Of a DNA stretch of 64,000 bases, positions 33,213 through 43,965 are shown in pieces. This DNA is from Acidimicrobiaceae bacterium (GTDB lineage Bacteria > Actinomycetota > Acidimicrobiia > Acidimicrobiales > Ilumatobacteraceae): assembly GCA_016722025.1 (NCBI GenBank), contig JADKGZ010000004.1, forward strand, positions 310,001 to 374,000. Reading direction: 5' to 3'. The translations under genes and the position numbers were made by a program. Below the pieces are notes generated by a model that saw only the letters and a program-made list of their open reading frames with translations, searched no databases and was not told the origin of the DNA. How positions within the stretch are numbered: the first letter of the stretch is position 1; every line of letters begins with the position of its first letter.

Positions 33213-34034
33213 ATGGGCACCCGCGACGGCCTCCGCTACATCGTCACTCAGGCCGAGCGCGAGCACTTCGCACAGGAAGGGTACGTGCACCTCTCATCGG
33301 TGCTCACCGAGGACGAAGTGCGCACCCTCGACCCGGTGTACGACGCGTTCATGCGCGGCGAGGTGCCCGTCGCCGGCAAGGACCTCAACGACATGGTCAC
33401 CGGCGAGCACGGCACCGACCCGGCGGGCTACGCGATCTTCAACGTGATGCTGCCGCGCAGGTACTACCCGCAATGGCAGGGGAACGCGTTCGAGCAGGTC
33501 GGCCACTCCATCGCCGAGCAGTTGTGCGGCGAGGGCATGACACTCGACTTCGACCAGTTGCTCGCCAAGCAGCCCGGCCGCGAGGACGCTGTCTTCGCGT
33601 GGCACCAGGATCAGGCCTATTGGATCAGCACCGACGATCGACGAACCGCCACCTGCTGGCTGGCGCTCGACGACACGAGCCCGGAGAACGGCTGCCTGCA
33701 GTTCCTGCCCGGTAGCCATCGCGAGCCCGTGCGCCCCCACCACCCTGCTACCGGCGACCGAGCCAGGCAGCACACGCTGGTCACCGACCTGCGCCCCGGT
33801 GAAGCACCCATCCCGATCTCGATTCGGCGTGGCGACATCACCGTGCACAACGAAGGTGTCCTCCACGGCTCCGGCGGCAACCGCTCCACCACCAGCCGCC
33901 GGCGCGCCTACATCTATGCGTACCGTTCGATCGACACCGTTCGCCAAGAACGAGCGCTCGGCTTCACCCACTCGCACAACGACGACCAGCAGGTGCTGAA
34001 CTCGGTCGACGGCCTGCTCGCCACTGACAGCTGA
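33213..34034 (+). CDS. Phytanoyl-CoA dioxygenase family protein
   Basis: A 273-residue Fe(II)/2-oxoglutarate oxygenase of the PhyH family. WHQDQAYW holds the HxD iron ligands (about residue 131), NGCLQFLPGSHR is the typical beta-strand turn, and HNEGVLHGSGGNRS provides the distal His and the 2OG-binding Arg. These enzymes hydroxylate lipids or small natural products. TACCTT ends 6 bases before ATG 33213, so I prefer it to the GTG at 33186. It is divergent from the methyltransferase and alone. Confidence 0.9.
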   Translation: MGTRDGLRYIVTQAEREHFAQEGYVHLSSVLTEDEVRTLDPVYDAFMRGEVPVAGKDLNDMVTGEHGTDPAGYAIFNVMLPRRYYPQWQGNAFEQVGHSIAEQLCGEGMTLDFDQLLAKQPGREDAVFAWHQDQAYWISTDDRRTATCWLALDDTSPENGCLQFLPGSHREPVRPHHPATGDRARQHTLVTDLRPGEAPIPISIRRGDITVHNEGVLHGSGGNRSTTSRRRAYIYAYRSIDTVRQERALGFTHSHNDDQQVLNSVDGLLATDS

Positions 34035-34109
34035 CGCGCCCATCTGCGCGCCGCGTCGGCGTAGCCCGAACGCGGCCCCGGTCTCATACATCGCTCACAC
34101 TCGTGCGCC

Positions 34110-35138
34110 ATGCTGCACCTCATGTCGACGAACGGCGCTCGAGCAACTCCGGTGGGATGCTTCCTCCTCGCACTCACCCTGACGGTCGGATGCAGTTCCA
34201 CCGACGCGTCGTCACCATCCACCACGACTTCGAACGCGGGGAGTTCGACGACCGAAGGTTCGACGACCGAAGGTTCGACGACCGAGCCGGCGGGGAGCAC
34301 AACGGTTTCGAACTGCCGGCGAGGCGACCTGCCGAGCACGGTGGCCTACGACACCATCGCCGGCGTCGACCCGAACCTCCTCAGCCTCGACGTGTACCCG
34401 CCTTCCACGGCCGCCTGCGACGCCCCCATCGTGATGTGGGTGCACGGCGGCGGCTATCAGATCGGCGACAAGCGCAACCAGATGCTCGACAAGGTCGCGC
34501 TGTTCAACGACGCCGGTTGGATCCTGGTGAGCGCGAACTACCGGCTGACCGCACCGGGCGCTGCAAGCTCGGCGCAGTACCCCGATCACTTCCACGACGT
34601 CGCCTCTGCCGTGGCCTGGGTGCACGTCAACATCGCCTCGTACGGGGGCGACCCTGAGCGCATCGCGTTGCTGGGCCACTCGGCCGGCGCCGACATCGTG
34701 TCGAACGTGGCCACCAACCCGTCGTACCTGCAAGCCGTCGGCCTCGACCTCGGCTCGCTGCGTTGCGCGGGGCCGCTCGACACCGAGGGTTTCGACAAGG
34801 TGGCGGCCGGGGCGAACGATCCCGATGTCGAACGCGATCAATGGCAACTCGCGCTGGGCAACAACCTCGACTACCTCACTGCCACTTCGGCAACGATGCT
34901 CGTCGCGGCCGACATCGGCATCCCACCGATGATCGGCGTCGTGCGCGGCGGCCCGCTTCGTCAACGGATCGAGACGGCGTTCCTCGGTGCGCTGGCCGAC
35001 GCCGGCATCAACAGCGTCACCATCGACGCCACGTCATTGACGCACAACGAAGTCAACAGCCGCATCGGTGCGGCCGGCGACGACGTGATGACCCCACCGT
35101 TGATGCAATTCCTGCGCGGCTGCTTCGCCGGGCCGTGA
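34110..35138 (+). CDS. Alpha/beta hydrolase lipoprotein (esterase)
   Basis: A 342-residue exported esterase. The signal peptide ends LTVGC, a lipobox. A Ser/Thr/Gly linker with GSTTE repeats follows (about 30-65). The alpha/beta hydrolase domain has VHGGGYQIGDK (oxyanion), LLGHSAGADI (nucleophile) and a likely His in THNEVNSRIG. The pattern suits carboxylesterases of the hormone-sensitive lipase type. The start may be ATG 34110 or 34122. Its stop abuts that of the convergent ndh gene in TGATCA. Confidence 0.86.
   Translation: MLHLMSTNGARATPVGCFLLALTLTVGCSSTDASSPSTTTSNAGSSTTEGSTTEGSTTEPAGSTTVSNCRRGDLPSTVAYDTIAGVDPNLLSLDVYPPSTAACDAPIVMWVHGGGYQIGDKRNQMLDKVALFNDAGWILVSANYRLTAPGAASSAQYPDHFHDVASAVAWVHVNIASYGGDPERIALLGHSAGADIVSNVATNPSYLQAVGLDLGSLRCAGPLDTEGFDKVAAGANDPDVERDQWQLALGNNLDYLTATSATMLVAADIGIPPMIGVVRGGPLRQRIETAFLGALADAGINSVTIDATSLTHNEVNSRIGAAGDDVMTPPLMQFLRGCFAGP
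34244..34286 (+). repeat. 15-bp tandem repeat in lipoprotein linker
   Basis: TTCGACGACCGAAGG at 34244-34258, again at 34259-34273, and a partial third copy. It encodes the GSTTE repeats of the lipoprotein's spacer. Confidence 0.85.
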
Positions 35139-36392
35139 TCACCGCTCGGTCGTCGGCTCCACTCGGCTCGGCAGCAGCAGCCGTGAGCCGCGGTCGTAGG
35201 TGAGGTAGTTCCACGCCCAGTTGACCAGCACGTTGGCCCGGTTGCGGAAGCCCATCAGCTCCACGAGGTGCAGGGCCAACCACATCAGCCATCCGATGAA
35301 GCCATGGAACTTCATGCCGTTGGGCAGCTCCGCGACCGCGTGGTTGCGGCCGATGGTGGCCATGGAACCCTTGTCCTTGTACACGAACGGTGCCGTGGCC
35401 CTGCCGTCGATGAGCGCATGGATCTGGCGAGCGACGTGGACGCCACCCTGGATGGCGGGCTGGGCCACTTGCGGCAGCGGAGTGCCGGGCGGCAGCGCGA
35501 TGTCGCCGATCGCGAACACGTTGGGGTGGCCGGCAAGCGAAAGATCGGCCTCGACGGGTATGCGGTTGCCTCGGCCCAGCTGAACCCCGAGCAGCGAGCC
35601 GACGGGGTTGCCCGCCACGCCGGTGGCCCAGACGATGGTGCCTGCCGGTACGCGTCGGCCGTCGGCCAGCAACACCGCGCCCGGCTCCACGCTGGCGACA
35701 CCTACCCCGAGCTGCACGGTGATGCGGCGCGCGCGCAGCGCTGCACTCGCGTGTTCGGAGAGCGACGGGTCGAACGGGCCGAGCACGCGATCGGCCGCCT
35801 CGATCAGCGTGATCGGCACCTGCGACAGGTCGAGTTCCGGGTAGTCCTTGCGCAGCACGTGGTCGATGAGCTCGCGCAACCCACCGGCCATCTCGACACC
35901 GGTGGGGCCGCCACCGATGACGGCGATGCCGAGGTCGACCTCGCCGGCCGTCGCGGTGGCTGCCCGTTCGAACCGACTGAGCAAGTGCGTGCGCAACGCC
36001 AGCGCGTCGGTGACGGTCTTGAGGGGAAACGTGTGCTCTGCCACACCCTCGACACCGAAGGTGGAGCTGACCGAGCCGGCAGCGACGACGAGGTGATCGA
36101 AGCGCTCCAGCCGCCGACCGTCGATGGTGACGGTGCTGCCGGCGAGGTCGATGGCCGTCACCGACCCGAGCACGAATCTCGTGCGCTGACGCTTGCGCAG
36201 GTGAGCCCGCACCGGGAAGCAGATGTCGTCGGCGTCGAGGCCTGCCGTTGCCACCTGGTAGAGCAGCGGTTGGAACGTGTGGAAGTTGTTCGAGTCGATG
36301 ACCACCACCTCGACGCCCGGCCGTTCCAGCGCCCGCGCGGCACTGAGCCCGCCGAAACCCGCACCGATGACGACGACTCTCACCGGAGCCAT
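35139..36392 (-). CDS. ndh: NAD(P)/FAD-dependent oxidoreductase, type II NADH dehydrogenase
   Basis: A 417-residue Ndh-2-type enzyme, which passes electrons from NADH to quinone without pumping protons. The FAD site is GAGFGGLSAARAL, the NADH site GGGPTGVEMAGGL, and the second FAD segment FAIGDIA. LPQVAQPAIQGG fits the quinone-site loop. A hydrophobic C-terminal stretch, FIGWLMWLALHLVELMGF, is the usual membrane anchor. It starts 3 bases after the stop of the flavoprotein upstream, so they form an operon. Confidence 0.92.
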   Translation of the reverse strand: MAPVRVVVIGAGFGGLSAARALERPGVEVVVIDSNNFHTFQPLLYQVATAGLDADDICFPVRAHLRKRQRTRFVLGSVTAIDLAGSTVTIDGRRLERFDHLVVAAGSVSSTFGVEGVAEHTFPLKTVTDALALRTHLLSRFERAATATAGEVDLGIAVIGGGPTGVEMAGGLRELIDHVLRKDYPELDLSQVPITLIEAADRVLGPFDPSLSEHASAALRARRITVQLGVGVASVEPGAVLLADGRRVPAGTIVWATGVAGNPVGSLLGVQLGRGNRIPVEADLSLAGHPNVFAIGDIALPPGTPLPQVAQPAIQGGVHVARQIHALIDGRATAPFVYKDKGSMATIGRNHAVAELPNGMKFHGFIGWLMWLALHLVELMGFRNRANVLVNWAWNYLTYDRGSRLLLPSRVEPTTER

Positions 36393-36395
36393 GGG

Positions 36396-37766
36396 TCAAG
36401 CGAGCGCGGCGAGCGCATCGAGCGCACCGCGGTAGAAGGTGGGGTAGGCGTAGATCATCGACCTCAGCTCATCGACAGGCACGCTCGCGTGCACCGCCAG
36501 GTTGAACAGACCGAGCACGTCGCCGCCCCGTGGGCCGACAGAACTGGCACCGACCAGCACACCGCGGTCGGCATCCTCGACGAGCTTCATCAGCCCTTCG
36601 TTGCCGGCACCGTGCAGCCAGCCGCGGCTGGAGGTGGAGCTGTCGGCGACACCGACGCGCACGTTCAAACCGGCGGCCCGAGCCTGCGCCTCGGTGAGCC
36701 CGACGGAGCCCACCTCCGGGTCGGTGAAGGTGACTCGCGACACCGCATGCGTCTGAGCCGAGCGGGGGTGGGCGACGCCGAGGATGTCGTCGACTGCGAT
36801 GCCTGCCTCGTACACCGCCATGTGAGTGAACGATCCGCGCCCGGTGATGTCGCCCACGGCCCACAGCCGGGAGACACCTTGCACGCGCATGCGATCGTCG
36901 ACGGTGAAGGTGGGCCGCGCCGACTCGTCGAGGCCGACGGTGTCGAGCCCGATGCCACGCACGTTCGGCGCCCGTCCGGCGGCGACCAGCAACTCGTCGC
37001 TCGTCACCGACGACCCGTCCGCCAGCTCCACCATCACCTGCCCGTCACGCCGCACGCCCACCGCGGCCTGGCCGGTGATGATGGTGACGCCTTCCGCGCT
37101 CAGCACGCGGGCCACCAGCGCGCTCGACTCCGGCTCCTCGGGCGCGAGCACGCGGTCGGCCGCCTCGATCACGGTCACCTTCGTGCCGAACCGGGAGAGT
37201 GCCTGGGCCAGTTCGAGGCCGATCGCGCCTCCGCCCATGATGGTCAACGACGACGGCAGCGAACGGATCTTGAACACGTCGCGATTCGTCCAGGGTCGAG
37301 CTTCGGCGAGGCCCTCCACCGGAGGCAACGCCGGCGACGTACCGGTCGCGAGCACCACGCCGAGCGTGGCGACGTACACGTCGTCGCCCACCCGCACTCG
37401 GCCCGCACCGTCGAGCGCGCCGCGGCCACGCACGAAGGTGCCGCCCTTGCCGGTGAAGCGGTCGACGGCGACGGTGTCGTCCCAGTCGTCGGTGGCCTCG
37501 TCGCGGATCCTGTCGGCCACGATCGAGTAGTCGGGCGTGACGACGGCCGTTCCCGACATCGCGTTCACCCGGCGGGCTTCCGCCAGCAGGTCGGCGGCGC
37601 GGATGATCATCTTCGACGGGATGCACCCGTAGTACGGGCACTCGCCGCCCACCAGATGGCTCTCGACACCCACCACCGACAGGCCGGCGCTCGCCAGGCT
37701 GCCCGCTACGTCTTCTCCCCCAGGCCCCATTCCGACAACGACAACATCAACTTCGTGTGTCTGCAT
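36396..37766 (-). CDS. Pyridine nucleotide-disulfide oxidoreductase family flavoprotein (LpdA-like)
   Basis: A 456-residue flavoprotein of the dihydrolipoamide dehydrogenase family. The FAD motif is GMGPGGEDVAG, the redox pair is C43/C48 in GECPYYGCIPSK, and the NAD(P) motif is GGGAIGLELAQAL. The C-terminal active-site HxHPTxxE is replaced by YAYPTFYRG, so the catalytic His-Glu pair is absent. Classical lipoamide or mercuric reductase activity is therefore unlikely. A quinone- or diaphorase-type role, as for some actinobacterial LpdA proteins, fits better with the ndh gene next door. It is first in the two-gene operon. Confidence 0.88.
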   Translation of the reverse strand: MQTHEVDVVVVGMGPGGEDVAGSLASAGLSVVGVESHLVGGECPYYGCIPSKMIIRAADLLAEARRVNAMSGTAVVTPDYSIVADRIRDEATDDWDDTVAVDRFTGKGGTFVRGRGALDGAGRVRVGDDVYVATLGVVLATGTSPALPPVEGLAEARPWTNRDVFKIRSLPSSLTIMGGGAIGLELAQALSRFGTKVTVIEAADRVLAPEEPESSALVARVLSAEGVTIITGQAAVGVRRDGQVMVELADGSSVTSDELLVAAGRAPNVRGIGLDTVGLDESARPTFTVDDRMRVQGVSRLWAVGDITGRGSFTHMAVYEAGIAVDDILGVAHPRSAQTHAVSRVTFTDPEVGSVGLTEAQARAAGLNVRVGVADSSTSSRGWLHGAGNEGLMKLVEDADRGVLVGASSVGPRGGDVLGLFNLAVHASVPVDELRSMIYAYPTFYRGALDALAALA

Positions 37767-37920
37767 GCAGTGCAGTCAATCGAGATCGTGCTGCGTTGCA
37801 TCGCGGATTGCTGCAGCAGCAGCGTTTCGGAGAGTCGAAGCGTTCGTCGCGCGGGGACACTCAGCCCGGTCGAAGCCCACATCGTCTCGGCCACGAGCGC
37901 CCGACGGCTACCGTTTGCCG

Positions 37921-38685
37921 ATGCGCAGCTCGATCACCTCGCGGGGTCACAGGATCAGCTACCGCACGGAGGGCGATGGTGCACCGTTGTTGTTGCTCTG
38001 TGGCTGGTCACGGTGGGCTGATACGTGGTGGGACGCCGGCTACGTCGGCGGGCTCGGCGAGGGCTATCGGGTGATCGCGGTTGACCGGCTCGGTCATGGT
38101 GAGAGCGACAAGCCGCATGACCCGGCCGAGTACCTCGAGCAACTGATAGTTGCTGACATCGTCGGAGTGCTCGATGCCGAGCGTGTCGATCGTGCCCTGG
38201 TGTGGGGTTTTCGATGGGTGCGAGGAACGCCGCCTCGTTCGCCGTGATGGAACCGACGAGAGTCGCTGCGTTGGTCTGCGGCGGCGGTGGTCCGCTGCCC
38301 GCCTCGGGAGGGGAGCGCGGAGCGCACACTCGACCTTGCCGAGCTCGTGAAGACGGTCGACGGGATGACGCTCGTTCTACGCAGTATGGGGACGCCGGAT
38401 GAGGGGATCTCCTTGAGCCTGCTTCGCAACGATCCTGCGGCACTCTCGGCGGCCATGGCAGGGGCCGCCGAGTGGCGGCCCGCGGCAGACGACGTAGACG
38501 CTCCAAGCCTTTGGTACATGGGCTCGGACGACGACGGCGGGTTCTGGGCGGCGGACATCGAACTCGCCACACGTCTTGGAGTCGAGACACATCTGGTGCC
38601 GGGCGCCGACCACGTCATGTCGTTTCGTCGGGCCGATGAGGTGCTGTCGTTCGTTCGACCGTTCCTGGAGCGGCATCGCCGATGA
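37921..38685 (+). CDS. Alpha/beta hydrolase with two compensating frameshifts
   Basis: A typical alpha/beta hydrolase of about 254 residues broken twice. Residues 1 to ~96 (HRISYRTEGDG, DRLGHGESDKP) are in one frame. The nucleophile region FSMGARNAA lies in a second frame, and the rest (SAERTLDLAELV to GADHVMSFRRADE) returns to the first. Adding a T at 38208-38211 and removing a G near 38306-38313 restores the protein. As written, a TGA at 38245 ends it. The codon use has more A/T at third positions than its neighbours, so later acquisition is possible. TACCGT ends 6 bases before ATG 37921. Confidence 0.75.
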
Positions 38686-38803
38686 GCTGAGGGACCGTCT
38701 GCCGGCTCAGCTCGCCCACGGATCACATGAACACCAGCGAGTGGGCTACCGCGCAGCCGAAGTGGCAGCGTCCTGATCACGCTCGTTCAGTAGCCCTTCG
38801 AAG

Positions 38804-39638
38804 TCAGCGCAGATCCAGCAAGAGCGACTGATTCGAACTGCCGACGCGGCCATCGAGGTCGAAGACGGCTGTGTCCGTCATACCGATGCCATGGTGACCG
38901 TGATGAGTCGCGCTCGCCATACCCACCCATTCACCTCTCAGCGGCCGGAAGAGGTGAATCGTCAGGTCCGGGTTGACGAAGCTATGCGAGTCCCATGGCA
39001 GAACCCCGGAGATCCCGCTGGCGAAGTCGACCGCCGCCGCGACGCGCTCCAGCGGTGTCAGCGCTTGCTGGGGGAGCAACGGCACGCACACACGGATCCA
39101 ATCGAACACGGGCCCAGCGCCGAGCGCCGCCTCGCGAACGAAACGATGCTCGGTGCCACCCCTGTGAAACGCGATCGGCGCATCTTCCTCTCGGCTTCCC
39201 GGGCGACCGTGAGCCGGACCCAATGGCGCTGGTTCAATCGCCAGCATCGGTCCCAGATCGGGGTCGTCGAAGGGGAGCGGCACATGTGCAGCGCGGATCC
39301 GTAACGCCCGTGCCCGCGCCAGCACTACTCCAGTCTCGGCATTGGTGATCGTTGCCTCGACGATCGAGACCTTTCGCCCCGTCCGAGTGACCTCCGCATG
39401 GCACCGGAGTGGCTCGACTGGCACTGGCCTCTCCAACTCGACGGTCAGTCGAGCGATGAACCAGTCGACGCCGTCGGACGCCAGCTGCTCCACCGAGTGA
39501 GCCAGCAGTGCGGCCACCGGGCCGCCGTGCAGCCACTCGGGATTCCACGGCCCCCCGGAAGAAGGGCGTCGGCAAGAACGTGTCGTCACTCACGGTGACG
39601 AACAACGCCGCATCCGGACTGAGGTGCGTGTCAGCCAC
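38804..39638 (-). CDS. Acyl-CoA thioesterase family protein (TesB-like), frameshifted
   Basis: A double-hotdog thioesterase, predicted to hydrolyse acyl-CoA. The N-terminus FLPTPFFRG and the rest starting PWNPEWLHGGPVAALL lie in different frames, meeting in the C-run 39551-39556. Removing one base gives FFRGPWNPEWLHGG and 277 residues. The helix with LHGGPVAALLAHSVE and the C-terminal HHGHHGIGMTDTAVFDLDG are family-like. I set the start at GTG 39638, where the family N-terminus begins; it overlaps the end of a doubtful upstream ORF. Confidence 0.78.
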
Positions 39639-39939
39639 GGGGAACCTCCGACCGTGCGCGAAGGAGGTGGGCAATCACTGCGTCCACTCGGTCCAGCTTC
39701 ACCAGCCCAGGATTGCCCCGACGAGGGTGAGATGCAAGGCCCGTTGCGAACAGATCATCTGCGGGCGAACCGCTGAGTTCGGCCACGGACGACGCACTCG
39801 GGCAGGCGGCGCGCCCGCGGTGACGAGCGTCGCGATCGCGGCGTGGATGCGGCGAGGCGGTCGCTCGGCCACCGGGACGAAGATGGCGGCGCCGCGCGAC
39901 GGCAGCGTGAGCGCACCATCCACCAGATCGGGTGGGCAT
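39631..39939 (-). other. Doubtful or broken reading frame
   Basis: The stretch 39640-40002 between the thioesterase and acyl-CoA ligase has no convincing gene. On the minus strand one frame ends in a protein-like tail, SPADDLFATGLASHPRRG then LVKLDRVDAVIAHLL, overlapping the thioesterase start. A different frame carries LPSRGAAIFVPVAERPP a little upstream. They could be parts of one small gene with further indels. I do not recognise a family. Confidence 0.3.
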
Positions 39940-40002
39940 CAGTGCCGGAAGTGTGATGGCCAGACCAGTCGCTGGAGAAGTGCGGCCACGCCCGAGCCGC
40001 CA

Positions 40003-41580
<1,578 letters not shown>

Positions 41581-41610
41581 GGCGGCGCAGAGTAGTGCGC
41601 GCCGCGCCGC

Positions 41611-42819
41611 TCAGCGAACGCTGTAGCCGAGCCGGAAGCGGCGCACCGCGCGGGCGAAGATGTTCGGCTCCACGTCGGGCTCGGTGACCACTCGCAGATC
41701 CGTGATGCGTTGCGACAGCTGGCCGAACACGGCAGCGAGCGTGGTGCGCGCGACATGCGTTCCCACGCAGAGATGGGTGCCGAAGCCGAACGCGATCTGC
41801 GGGTTCGGGTCGCGACGGATGTCGAAGGTGAACGGGTGGTCGAACACCGCCTCGTCGCGATTGGCGGAGGGGTACAGCATGATGATGCGGTCACCGCGAC
41901 CAATTGCCTGACCGCCCACCTCCGTGTCGGCGCCGGCTCGTCGGAACATGTTGTTCAACGGGGTGACCCAGCGCAGCACCTCCTCCACCGCCGCGGGCAC
42001 CAGCGACGGGTCGGCAGCCATGGCCTCCCACTGGTCGGGGTGGTCGACGAACGCGCGCAGGCCATGACTGATGGCCGTGCGCGTGGTCTCCGCCCCGCCG
42101 CTGATGAACAGGCCCACCTCGTGCACGATCGCTGCCGGTGGCAGCGGCTGATCGTCGATCTTGGCGTGCACCCACGTGCTGATCAGGTCGTGCGCCGGGC
42201 AGCCCGCGCGCTCCTGCGCGATCGGCACCAGCGCCTGCACGAACTCCATGTTGGCGTCGATGAAGTCGGTGAACGTGGCGCCGTCGCGCTCGCGCATGTC
42301 GATGCGCATCAGCCGCTCGCTCCAGCTCTTCATCTCCGGCCACATCGTCTCCGGGAAGCCGAGCAGCTGGCAGGTGAGCCGCGCCGGCAGCTGACCGGAG
42401 AGTGCATGCACGACTTCCATCTCGGTGGTGGCGAGCGCAGCATCGATCAGTTCTGCGGTGAGCGCTTCGATGGCTGGCTTGCGCGCCGCGATCGCGGCAC
42501 CGGTGAGGTCGCCTTGCACCAACATGCGCTGCTGGCGGTGACGCGGATCGTCCTGGGCGATCATGTTGATCTCGTCGGGTGCCCAGATGGCGCGGTAGCC
42601 CTGCCCGCTGAGGAACACCGAGCTGCGCCGTTCCACCTCCTGCAGGTCGGCGTGGCGGGTGATGCCCCACAGGCCGTTGCGCTGGTCGCGGTACACCGGC
42701 TCGTTCGCACGCATCCACGTGAACGCGGCGTGCATGCGGTCGCGATCCTGGTACAACGCCGGGTCGAGCAGGTCGAATGCCAGTCGTTCGGTCGACGGTC
42801 GATCATCGGTTGCGGTCAT
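41611..42819 (-). CDS. Cytochrome P450
   Basis: A 402-residue soluble bacterial P450. The I-helix shows SGGAETTRTAIS (acid-alcohol pair E-T), the K-helix ExxR is EEVLRW, and the haem loop is FGFGTHLCVGTHVAR with the ligand Cys. It resembles the CYP125/CYP142-like actinobacterial lipid and steroid P450s in general pattern, but the subfamily cannot be fixed by eye. No ferredoxin gene adjoins it. ATG 42819 is chosen because TDDRPSTERLAFDLLDP is a normal N-terminus. Confidence 0.93.
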   Translation of the reverse strand: MTATDDRPSTERLAFDLLDPALYQDRDRMHAAFTWMRANEPVYRDQRNGLWGITRHADLQEVERRSSVFLSGQGYRAIWAPDEINMIAQDDPRHRQQRMLVQGDLTGAAIAARKPAIEALTAELIDAALATTEMEVVHALSGQLPARLTCQLLGFPETMWPEMKSWSERLMRIDMRERDGATFTDFIDANMEFVQALVPIAQERAGCPAHDLISTWVHAKIDDQPLPPAAIVHEVGLFISGGAETTRTAISHGLRAFVDHPDQWEAMAADPSLVPAAVEEVLRWVTPLNNMFRRAGADTEVGGQAIGRGDRIIMLYPSANRDEAVFDHPFTFDIRRDPNPQIAFGFGTHLCVGTHVARTTLAAVFGQLSQRITDLRVVTEPDVEPNIFARAVRRFRLGYSVR

Positions 42820-42927
42820 GCCACCATCGAAACACGCACTCGCTTGGGGCCCGTCATCGTGCACGATGAGCCGGTGCCGGGCGAACCCGTCGCCCGGGCG
42901 CACTTCGGTCACCACATGAAGGGGGCG

Positions 42928-43776
42928 TCACCCTCTTGCGGTGACGAAAGCCGACCCGAGCGCCTCCCGAACCGTCGCGATCACGTCGTCGGGGGTGTCG
43001 ACCACCTCTCTGTACGTGAACTGCAGCACGACGAAACCAGCGAGCTGCAGACGATTCATCCGTTGCGCGTCGATCAGCATCTGACCGACGGTGCGATGCC
43101 ACCGATACCCCAGCAGCTCGACGACCAGCATTGCGTCGGGAAAGCGGGCATCGACCCGGATGAGCGTCGTGCCGCGACGCCCGAGCACCTGCTGCGTCAG
43201 TGGCCGCGGAAGACCCTCCGCACCGACGAGCTTCAGGAACTCGCGCTCCAACCAGCTGGCACCTCCCCGAGCGATCTCGCTCGTCTCGAGTGCCGCCAGC
43301 ATCGGCCGAACCCCGTTGCGGCCGGACGCTCGCAGACTGGAGACCCGACGGTGCAGGAAGTCGTCGGTGGTGAGGCCGTCGCGTACGGCACTGTCGAGCG
43401 CTGCCACGGTGACCTCCGGTGAGGCAGTGGCCGCGATGTGGATCAAGGACCGCGATGGAGACAGCACCGGAAGGCCATGCGCCCAGGCGCGGTCGATGAG
43501 CTCGATGGAGTTGGTGGTGTGGATGTGGTGGCCGGCCCGGCTGACGTTGTGGCCGCGTTCGACCGTGAGATGAAACGGCCCTTTGAGTCGGAAACCGTCG
43601 AAGCCGTGCAGCGCCGCGGCAGTGGTGCCGGATGCCCAGCAGGGCACGTCGACGGTGGCGATCAGCGAACGAAGCTCGGCAAGTGGAGCAATAGGGAGGC
43701 CGCTCGAGACTCGGCCACGAAACTCGATGTCGAGTTGACCTGTCGCAACCGCCTCGCGGCGGGCCTGATCGGTCAT
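42928..43776 (-). CDS. DUF559-type protein with AbiEi-like N-terminus
   Basis: A 282-residue protein of a common actinobacterial type. The N-terminal part resembles the AbiEi antitoxin-like region, with PCWASGTTAAALHGFDGF and HIHTTNSIELIDRAWAHG then VLSPSRSLIHIAA. The C-terminal ~100 residues match the DUF559 (Vsr/PD-(D/E)XK-like) module: RVDARFPDAMLVVELLGYRWHR and VVLQFTYREVVDTPDDV. The active-site-like D and E are present. No AbiEii toxin gene is adjacent. Function is unknown; nuclease or degenerate antitoxin are both possible. Confidence 0.8.
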   Translation of the reverse strand: MTDQARREAVATGQLDIEFRGRVSSGLPIAPLAELRSLIATVDVPCWASGTTAAALHGFDGFRLKGPFHLTVERGHNVSRAGHHIHTTNSIELIDRAWAHGLPVLSPSRSLIHIAATASPEVTVAALDSAVRDGLTTDDFLHRRVSSLRASGRNGVRPMLAALETSEIARGGASWLEREFLKLVGAEGLPRPLTQQVLGRRGTTLIRVDARFPDAMLVVELLGYRWHRTVGQMLIDAQRMNRLQLAGFVVLQFTYREVVDTPDDVIATVREALGSAFVTARG

Positions 43777-43878
43777 TCGTCGGAGTCAAGCGCCAGCGGG
43801 CCACCGACGCAACCTCAGTGATGCGCATCGAGGGACCCGTGCGACTCCTTCCTCCAGCCCATCGCCACCGGGCATCGG

Positions 43879-43920
43879 CTTTGGTCACCACCAAAGATCA
43901 CCCCCGCTTTGGTGGTGACC
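43879..43920. repeat. nested perfect inverted repeats
   Basis: GGTCACCACCAAAG (43883-43896) and CTTTGGTGGTGACC (43907-43920) are perfect 14-bp complements around a 10-base loop. CTTTGGT (43879-43885) can instead pair with ACCAAAG (43890-43896). The element lies between the nitroreductase stop and the DUF559 start. There is no T-tract, so it is either an unusual terminator or a protein site. Confidence 0.8.
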
Positions 43921-43965
43921 AGAGTGTGTCCGAGACGCCTGCAATGGCGAGCGCGTCGACCGCGC

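Noticed and set aside
42928..43776. AbiE-type toxin-antitoxin system
   Set aside because: No AbiEii-like nucleotidyltransferase lies beside it; the DUF559 C-terminus fits the common actinobacterial orphan family.
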